Origin: Collinsella sp.
GTDB taxonomy: Bacteria; Actinomycetota; Coriobacteriia; Coriobacteriales; Coriobacteriaceae
Assembly (NCBI GenBank): GCA_018376905.1
Contig: JAHAAK010000038.1
Location: forward strand, 1-19,588
Length of the DNA: 19,588 nucleotides
Direction: 5' to 3'
The notes under the pieces are model-generated. The model saw nothing but the letters and a program-made list of their open reading frames with translations, searched no databases and had not been told where the DNA came from. The position numbers and the translations under genes were made by a program. This document shows positions 15,451 through 19,588 of this stretch, in pieces; the first letter of the stretch is position 1, and each line of letters opens with the position of its first letter.

Positions 15451-15625
15451 GCAGGACGAGGAGCTTGCGAACACCGGCTCGCGGCCGTTTCCTACCAAAG
15501 CTCCCAACCCGGAGACCCTCGAGGCAATCCGCGAAGGCGATGCGTTTCTTGCGACGGGGAAGTCCGGTCGCTTCGACAACGGCGCTGATCTTATTAATGC
15601 GGCTCTAAAAGCTCCTGAAGTGTGA
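15437..15625 (+). CDS. Chimeric small ORF: HepT-like start joined to a RelB/DinJ-like tail
   Basis: This is a 62-residue product. The first ten residues, MKHCKQDEEL, parallel the start of HepT (MKRRKRDAEL), and the position relative to the mntA remnant is also conserved. From residue about 15 the sequence (RPFPTKAPNPETLEAIREGD, then GRFDNGADLINAAL) looks like the C-terminal, toxin-binding half of a RelB/DinJ-type antitoxin. The ribbon-helix-helix DNA-binding half of such antitoxins is missing, and no RelE/YafQ toxin follows. It is most simply a scar of two toxin-antitoxin modules joined by deletion or recombination. It could still be translated and bind a cognate toxin encoded elsewhere. No recognisable ribosome site precedes 15437. 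Confidence 0.6.
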   Translation: MKHCKQDEELANTGSRPFPTKAPNPETLEAIREGDAFLATGKSGRFDNGADLINAALKAPEV

Positions 15626-15749
15626 GATAGTTCAATCCCTAATGAAACAACCATTCCAGAAGTTCAGGTCTTATTGGAATAATTCAATTCACATCACATT
15701 GCGCTTAAGCAGTTATTTATACTCAAATTCAATCATTAAGGAGGGGGCT

Positions 15750-16016
15750 ATGCTTTGGAGTTATGTTCAGCTTGACGACGGTACTCAATTTGCCTATTCA
15801 GAAACAAGAGAAGACGGAACTGTCCGCGTAGCTGTTGAGCGTCCGGTCGACTTTGGCTTTGACCACGCAGAATGTTTCTTACCCGCGGTTGAATGGTTCA
15901 ACGTCGAAGGGTTTTCTGCTGACGATCTGAATTTCTTGACTGAGTTCGTTAGAACAAACGCCCCGTTTATCTTCGAGCTCGCAGAACGCCAAAAAGCCGG
16001 ACCGGCGGTGGCATAA
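15750..16016 (+). CDS. Small acidic protein paired with a DUF4160 protein
   Basis: This is an 88-residue acidic protein that I do not place in a named family. It opens with strand-like sequence (LWSYVQLDDGTQFAY, then GTVRVAVERPVDFG) and ends in a helix, LTEFVRTNAPFIFELAERQ. ATG at 15750 is fixed by an excellent AAGGAGGG ribosome site 4 bases upstream; the frame is open further upstream but with no good start. Its stop overlaps the next start by one base (TAATG), the same coupling as panA-fic. Small acidic partners coupled to DUF4160 proteins have been regarded as candidate toxin-antitoxin pairs, so this may be the antitoxin-like member. That role is inferred from layout only. Confidence 0.72.
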   Translation: MLWSYVQLDDGTQFAYSETREDGTVRVAVERPVDFGFDHAECFLPAVEWFNVEGFSADDLNFLTEFVRTNAPFIFELAERQKAGPAVA

Positions 16017-16294
16017 TGCCTCGGATTCTTATATTTGGACAGTATGTTCTTTTCTTTTGGATTGCCGAAAACGGAGAACCAGTTCACATCCACGTAGGAG
16101 TAAAAAGAGCCGCTGCCAATTCGACTAAGTTCTGGCTAACCAAAGACGGTGGCTGCAGACTTGCCAACAATGAAAGCAAGATTCCAGCTAAGGATCTCAG
16201 AGACCTTTCGAAACTAATTACCATGAATCATCGATACATCTGCGACAAGTGGCGTGAAATCTTTGGCAACGACTCCCTGACGTTCTATTGCTAA
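16016..16294 (+). CDS. DUF4160 protein, candidate toxin-antitoxin partner
   Basis: This 92-residue protein matches the DUF4160 pattern throughout: MPRILIFGQYVLFFW, then NGEPVHIHVGVKRA, FWLTKDGGCRLANN and a final helix around HRYICDKWREIF. The conserved H-x-H (HIHV) and the aromatic start are intact. The biochemical function of DUF4160 is not established. Its members usually occur as the second or first gene of a two-gene unit with a small partner, often in mobile or toxin-antitoxin-rich DNA, as here. It overlaps the preceding gene by one base and is followed directly by a panA scar. The family call is firm; any toxin role is an inference. Confidence 0.87.
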   Translation: MPRILIFGQYVLFFWIAENGEPVHIHVGVKRAAANSTKFWLTKDGGCRLANNESKIPAKDLRDLSKLITMNHRYICDKWREIFGNDSLTFYC

Positions 16295-16324
16295 ACTGCC
16301 TGCCTATGAGTTTTGCTGGGTGGC

Positions 16325-16411
16325 AACGATGAAATCGCAACGATTGACCTGACCGTTCAATCGACAATTGCAGCCATGCCTAATGCATTGAGGCTTTTGA
16401 AGAACTCCTAA
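16325..16411 (+). pseudogene. 3' remnant of a second Panacea antitoxin gene
   Basis: The frame reads NDEIATIDLTVQSTIAAMPN and then ALRLLKNS before the stop, matching the end of PanA (QAVQSTIAAMPNALRLLENS). At DNA level the last 60 or so bases differ from panA at only a few positions, including the shared AACTCCTAATGTC junction. Everything upstream, including the DUF4065 core, is absent. The downstream gene is not the Fic toxin but an unrelated small protein. Confidence 0.9.
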
Positions 16412-16647
16412 TGTCTCACAAAATGAGGCAACCGGCCCGCGCATACAGTGAGATGTATCTCGAGGACGCTATGAGAACGCTGGGCGAGGCAGTCGATTTC
16501 GCCCTCTGTGACCAGGGGTTGAATCCGGCAGAACTGGCGGCAATTCTTTCGAACTCTCTAGAGATGAGGCAATTTGAGCGCGGTATGCCGCGCGTCATCT
16601 GCGGCATGTCGGGCGACGAGTTCGCGCGTGAAATTATCGGGGGCTAA
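16411..16647 (+). CDS. Small uncharacterised protein behind the Panacea scar
   Basis: This 78-residue protein starts within the TAATG of the panA remnant. It contains YLEDAMRTLGEAVDFALCDQ, a helical segment, and ends QFERGMPRVICGMSGDEFAREII. From memory, short proteins with this outline (an N-terminal helix pair and a ...P+...GMSG.E... ending) occur in small cassettes with DUF3990 or HTH partners in gut bacteria; I cannot verify this. No DUF3990 gene is present. If it is the former partner of the lost Panacea protein, it may be a toxin or part of a tripartite module. It may also have been joined here by recombination. The gene is complete, with a normal stop. Confidence 0.6.
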   Translation: MSHKMRQPARAYSEMYLEDAMRTLGEAVDFALCDQGLNPAELAAILSNSLEMRQFERGMPRVICGMSGDEFAREIIGG

Positions 16648-16786
16648 ACTTCGCGCCATACAGCTCTACGAGCAAAACCAACTCGATTTGCGCTGCGCCT
16701 CGGTATCCTCGGCATTGGCACTCGCAAAAACCTTACACTGCAGCATCGAAGACCTCGTCTGGCAACCGATCGCTTTGGACGAATAG
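16628..16786 (+). CDS. Short ORF resembling the C-terminal half of an XRE-type regulator
   Basis: Starting from GTG at 16628 (overlapping the previous gene by 20 bases), this encodes 52 residues: LSGAKLRAIQLYEQNQLDLR, then SVSSALALAKTLHCSIEDLV. The pattern of A..LA..L.CSIEDL is typical of the last helices of small helix-turn-helix regulators. The N-terminal DNA-binding helices are missing, so it is either a remnant or a separate mini-protein that goes with the preceding gene. No clear ribosome site is visible. Its stop lies on the edge of a strong hairpin. Confidence 0.45.
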   Translation: MKLSGAKLRAIQLYEQNQLDLRCASVSSALALAKTLHCSIEDLVWQPIALDE

Positions 16787-16815
16787 GGCTGGCAAGGTGT
16801 ACACCTCGCCAGCCC
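16786..16815. terminator. Strong hairpin between convergent genes
   Basis: GGGCTGGC (16786-16793) pairs with GCCAGCCC (16808-16815). One A/C mismatch separates this from an inner six-base-pair palindrome (AGGTGTACACCT). No clean T run follows on either strand. Its place between convergent genes suggests bidirectional termination. Confidence 0.55.
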
Positions 16816-16821
16816 GTAAAG

Positions 16822-17487
16822 TTAAGATTTTCTGAGCCATTTTTTCATGACGGCATTGCTAAAGTGAGTGGGAGTTTCGCGTTTAGCGTGCTCAGGGTCG
16901 CGTTCTCGTAACTTCGCTGCGTATTCACTATTGGAATTAAGAATGACATCCCAGTATTTCGCCCATGACACAAAGTAGTGCCAGCGAGGGTCGACTCTCA
17001 TGCCGTCATCCCTCTTACCGCGGACTTTCTTTTCATTGGCCTTCTTGGCGATTTCACTCCGCCATGGCTCTGCTACATAAGGAGCAAATGGTTTCACGCT
17101 AACGATAAACGGACCGTCTTTCATGGGTAACGTAATGTCAAAGGATTTAGCTTTTACGTCCTCGTCCTTAACGGTATCGGGATCAATGCCCAACTCTTCG
17201 ATGAGAGCCATATAGAAGGCATAACAATCGGACCCGTCGTCATCGAGGCGGTCGCCTTTTTCGATGTAGTCAGTAAAGCACTCGGCGAGATCATAGGTAG
17301 GATTTTCTTCTATACGTTCTTTCTCCCCAGCAAGATCATCAAGCAAATCTTTAAAATTCTCGTTTCCGTATACACGCTTCCAAAGGTCAAGATTGAGCAG
17401 GGGTTTGACCTTCTTCATCTCCTCTTTGCGACTATCAAAATAGCGTTTGCGACCATTCTTGCTGGCCGTTTTCTCATCAGAACCCAT
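16822..17487 (-). CDS. Uncharacterised charged 221-residue protein
   Basis: I do not recognise this protein. It is soluble, very rich in K, E, D and R, with no signal peptide, membrane segment or familiar motif. The N-terminal third looks helical (RKEEMKKVKPLLNLDLWKRV). The middle has an acidic patch (YIEKGDRLDDDGSDCYAFYM) followed by strand-like ITLPMKDGPFIVSVKPFAPY. The C-terminal part is aromatic-rich (DPRWHYFVSWAKYWDVIL) and ends strongly basic (MKKWLRKS). ATG at 17487 has AAAGGA about 8 bases upstream on the minus strand, a good ribosome site. It is the only clear gene on this strand within the island. It stands alone between the toxin-antitoxin remnants and the tRNA, so it is accessory DNA; phage or plasmid origin is possible but not shown. 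Confidence 0.75.
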   Translation of the reverse strand: MGSDEKTASKNGRKRYFDSRKEEMKKVKPLLNLDLWKRVYGNENFKDLLDDLAGEKERIEENPTYDLAECFTDYIEKGDRLDDDGSDCYAFYMALIEELGIDPDTVKDEDVKAKSFDITLPMKDGPFIVSVKPFAPYVAEPWRSEIAKKANEKKVRGKRDDGMRVDPRWHYFVSWAKYWDVILNSNSEYAAKLRERDPEHAKRETPTHFSNAVMKKWLRKS

Positions 17488-17725
17488 GATTGCGTCCTTT
17501 TTCGATTAGACTCCGCAGATACAGCAGGGCAAGACCTGCGGTCGTCCAAATTTATTACGCATCAAATTGTCGCATAGCGAACGGACATCAACGCGCGGCT
17601 TATCTGCCGCCCCGAGACCTCGTGGGTCAACCTTTAAATGGTGGTTTAGCTGCGAGTTTGCTTGTTTGTTTGATTGCGTTCGCCCGGCTTGCGCCCACGA
17701 ATTTAAAATCGGGGGCAAAAAGTTC

Positions 17726-17755
17726 TTGGTAAATCACGCGCGGCTATGCTAGTAT
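17726..17755 (+). promoter_or_regulatory. Likely tRNA-Val promoter
   Basis: TTGGTA (17726-17731), an 18-base spacer and TAGTAT (17750-17755) lie 20 bases before the tRNA gene, a suitable distance for a short leader. The 288 bases from 17488 to 17775 hold no other feature I can support. Confidence 0.5.
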
Positions 17756-17775
17756 CTCTTTTGCCGAAAGGCGAC

Positions 17776-17850
17776 GGGCGATTGGCTCAGGGGTAGAGCA
17801 TATCCTTCACACGGATGGGGTCACAAGTTCGAATCTTGTATCGCCCACCA
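17776..17850 (+). tRNA. tRNA-Val, anticodon CAC
   Basis: A full cloverleaf is present. The acceptor stem GGGCGAT pairs with ATCGCCC. The D arm is GCTC-AGGGGTA-GAGC. The anticodon stem TATCC/GGATG (one T-G pair) holds the loop TTCACAC with anticodon CAC at 17808-17810. The T arm is ACAAG-TTCGAAT-CTTGT, and CCA is encoded at 17848-17850. It reads GUG valine codons. It is the likely core anchor at the right edge of the accessory region. Confidence 0.95.
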
Positions 17851-17861
17851 TCTAAAGCTCA

Positions 17862-17897
17862 GGTCAGAGGTATTAAGTCTCTGGCCTTTTTCTTTTT
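17862..17897 (+). terminator. Terminator after tRNA-Val
   Basis: GGTCAGAG (17862-17869) pairs with CTCTGGCC (17879-17886), with one G-T pair, and is followed by TTTTTCTTTTT. It lies 11 bases after the tRNA and is a clear rho-independent terminator. Confidence 0.88.
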
Positions 17898-17930
17898 GAC
17901 ACTAAGGGTGACACCAAATCTGACACCAAA
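17897..17930 (+). repeat. Three TGACAC direct repeats with an exact 12-base period
   Basis: TGACACTAA, TGACACCAA and TGACACCAA begin at 17897, 17909 and 17921. The exact 12-base spacing next to a tRNA 3' end resembles recombinase or excisionase arm sites or an old attachment site. No second copy of the tRNA 3' end and no integrase are seen in the window. Confidence 0.5.
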
Positions 17931-18255
17931 AAAATGATTTGAATCGAAAAGTCGGCGTTATTTGCAATCCAAAACAGCCTTCATAATTCCAGCAAATGTA
18001 TAAAAATATCCGTTCCGGCTCACGATAGGTAACGTCATCGAGCGTTTTGGAAAATGCGTCTGCGTTCATTCGCTGAATTCTCTGCGTAATCTACGCGCAA
18101 TTATGGAAATGGAGACCACTGGCCCACGGCTCGTACCAGCACATTCTTGCCTCGTGACAAGCTTTCAACACAACCCGTCCATCTTTTGGCCAGTGTTTGG
18201 TCAGCTTCCGGTACTTACCCGCATGATGACTCCATAGATAATCGAGCTCGCCCAT
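17902..18255 (-). pseudogene. Unrecognised minus-strand frame split by one amber codon
   Basis: From ATG at 18255 the frame encodes 54 residues (MGELDYLWSHHAGKYRKLTK onward, with a later KDGRVVLKACHEARMCWYEP) to a TAG at 18091-18093. In the same frame it continues through a second ATG at 18069 for 55 residues (MNADAFSKTLDDVTYREPER onward, ending SFFWCQIWCHP) to TAG at 17902-17904. Apart from the one internal TAG, all 118 codons are open. The two halves read like natural protein, rich in W, H and C, but I recognise no family. The last residues run through the TGACAC repeats. It is either one gene killed by a nonsense mutation or two small genes. The rest of the 444-base gap between the tRNA and the next gene shows nothing else apart from the terminator and repeats. 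Confidence 0.42.
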
Positions 18256-18294
18256 AATCCACACGGCCCGCGGCCGAAATCAGGGGAGGCCCAC

Positions 18295-19452
18295 ATGGAC
18301 GAGATCGTCTGCGCAAACACCGCATTCCGCTACTGGCGCTGTCCACCCCAAGTGCGCGACCTCTACCCAAGGCTGCCAAGCCCAGAAGACGGCTGGCGAG
18401 CCCTGGCCCAATCACCCTTCGTAACTGATGTGCTTAAAACGCCGATTATTACCACAACAGTACCCGGTGGCGTTAACTACCATTCAGGATTACGGACAAC
18501 AATCCACTGTGATGATGCTTCGGGAGTGGACAGCGCGCTGGAAACTACGATGAGCTTTAGGGTCACCAATCCACTTGCGACGCTATTTACCATGGCTCGT
18601 TTTGTATCCCCAACCGATCTCGTCCTTGCGATGTGCGAATTCTGCGGGTGGTTCTCGGTCTTTGAGCCCACCGCCGCAGCAGAAGCGGAACTAGACAAAG
18701 GAAAAGACGCTGCTGAGAATGCATCCACCGAATCTCTCTTTGAACTCGATGAAAGCCAGGATGAGGCGCAATGGAAACGCGTTTACGCATGTGTAAAAGT
18801 CAAAGAACAGGTAAAGGCGAAGGGGGCCTACGGAAAAAAGAAAACGAAAGAGGTCACAAAGCTAAAGGGCACTTCGCTCTGGATGAGGAAGCCGCTCATC
18901 GAATTACACGAGCTTCATGAGTACGCCAGGAAAATGAAAAGCCGCAAATGGGGCACCAAGTTTTTCAACGCAGCGCAAATAGTAACGGGCATAGCTGCGT
19001 CTCCGCTTGAAGTTGCTGGAATTCTATTGCTATCGCTTCCTCGCTCCCGCGGCGGCTCCGGCTTTCGGAACGTCTTTGTCAACGATTTTACGCCGCTTAC
19101 TGCATCCGCCAAGAGCATTGCGGGGCAAAAAGTCTGCTACGGGGATATCGTGATCGTGAATCCGACCATAATGAAAGCTGGCATATTGGAGATTCAGGGA
19201 GAGGTTATTCATGGTTCAGGCGCCGTGCTGGACCACGATGTCAAACGCATGACGGCGCTGCAAAGTATGGGGTATGACGTCTTTTTGGTTACCCACGACA
19301 TGCTAAATGATGCTGAGCAGCTTGATGCGATCGTGCGAAGTCTTTGCTCACGTTTGGAATTACGCTACAGGTGCAAAACTAAGATCCAAAGGACGAGGGA
19401 AACGGAGTTACGGGCCAACGTCCTGTGTAATTGGCTGGAAATCGGTCGTTAA
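18295..19452 (+). CDS. Putative VSR/DUF559-fold endonuclease-like protein
   Basis: This is a 385-residue protein. The N-terminal two thirds are variable, with SPTDLVLAMCEFCGWF (105-120) and a charged insert (KAKGAYGKKKTKEVTKLKG). Then comes SPLEVAGILLLSLPRSRGGSGF (236-257), which I recall from a large Coriobacteriia family. The C-terminus has DIVIVNP (284-290), ILEIQGEVIHG (297-307), LDHDVKRMTALQSMGYDV (312-329) and FLVTHDML. This spacing of E299, D313/D315, R318 and H334 matches the restriction-endonuclease-like fold of VSR/DUF559, where E and D bind metal. ATG at 18295 has GGGGAGG 5 bases upstream. Members are often many per genome and of unknown role; links to AbiEi-like or DNA-processing functions are only suggested. 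Confident as a gene, moderate on fold. Confidence 0.75.
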   Translation: MDEIVCANTAFRYWRCPPQVRDLYPRLPSPEDGWRALAQSPFVTDVLKTPIITTTVPGGVNYHSGLRTTIHCDDASGVDSALETTMSFRVTNPLATLFTMARFVSPTDLVLAMCEFCGWFSVFEPTAAAEAELDKGKDAAENASTESLFELDESQDEAQWKRVYACVKVKEQVKAKGAYGKKKTKEVTKLKGTSLWMRKPLIELHELHEYARKMKSRKWGTKFFNAAQIVTGIAASPLEVAGILLLSLPRSRGGSGFRNVFVNDFTPLTASAKSIAGQKVCYGDIVIVNPTIMKAGILEIQGEVIHGSGAVLDHDVKRMTALQSMGYDVFLVTHDMLNDAEQLDAIVRSLCSRLELRYRCKTKIQRTRETELRANVLCNWLEIGR

Positions 19453-19588
19453 GGGATTGCCTATCTCGCTTGCGAGCGCCTTAGGACACCCGTCTGAGAT
19501 GCCCCCGCCACGAAACCGGCCCATCTACTACGTTTAACCCGGACCCTCGACCATACCCGGGATTTCGCAAAATGCGCGAGCCGTCTAC
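19453..19588. other. Downstream tail without recognised features
   Basis: These last 136 bases contain no convincing gene, RNA or terminator. Whatever follows begins beyond the window. Confidence 0.6.

Noticed and set aside
17506..17718. 70-codon minus-strand frame with a CCICG end
   Set aside because: It has no ribosome site and no family resemblance, and it lies in the leader of the 221-residue gene. It cannot be supported.
1..19588. CRISPR array or integrase gene
   Set aside because: No regularly spaced 25-40 base repeats are seen. The only phased repeats are the three 12-base-period TGACAC units. No tyrosine or serine recombinase motifs are seen.

Overview
The window looks like part of a gut Coriobacteriia chromosome, most likely Collinsella or a close relative. 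This is inferred from gene style, not from a marker gene. The clues are GC-rich core genes, an LPxTG wall-anchored protein, an IS1249-type element, and a family of VSR-like proteins that I recall as common in Collinsella. The left end closes a polysaccharide locus. A broken hexapeptide acetyltransferase runs in frame into a Wzx-type flippase, followed by an intact UDP-glucose 6-dehydrogenase (ugd) and a strong terminator.

From about 3.2 kb to the tRNA-Val(CAC) gene at 17.8 kb the window is an accessory, defence-type region. In order it holds: (1) a 769-bp IS1249-like element with 25-bp terminal inverted repeats and an internally deleted transposase; (2) an AT-richer two-gene operon that I identify as Hachiman (HamA DUF1837 nuclease and HamB DEAH helicase); (3) a second, decayed copy of the 3' half of ugd; (4) an uncharacterised membrane/coiled-coil gene just ahead of a complete Gabija pair (GajA OLD-family ATPase-TOPRIM nuclease and GajB UvrD-like helicase); (5) an MntA-HepT (MNT/HEPN) toxin-antitoxin pair with an apparently leaderless promoter; (6) a secreted LPKTG protein; (7) a Panacea (DUF4065)-Fic/Doc toxin-antitoxin pair with a palindromic operator candidate; (8) remnants of further modules, namely an MntA 3' end, a HepT-start/RelB-tail chimera and a second Panacea 3' end; (9) a tightly coupled pair that includes a DUF4160 protein; (10) short orphan proteins; and (11) a 221-residue protein of unknown function on the minus strand.

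The tRNA gene has its own promoter and terminator and forms the right anchor of the island. Beyond it are three direct repeats with an exact 12-bp period and a minus-strand reading frame broken by one amber codon. Last comes a 385-residue protein whose C-terminus resembles the VSR/DUF559 nuclease fold.

Two themes run through the region. First, it stacks anti-phage systems (Hachiman and Gabija) with several toxin-antitoxin modules. Second, it carries 3'-end scars (ugd', mntA', panA') in which the start of the next gene is kept but joined to a different partner. This suggests repeated homologous recombination and partner swapping at a hotspot. No integrase, CRISPR array or rRNA is present. The best candidates for undescribed biology are the membrane protein next to Gabija, the DUF4160 pair, the partner-swapped Panacea scar, and the unrecognised proteins near the tRNA.
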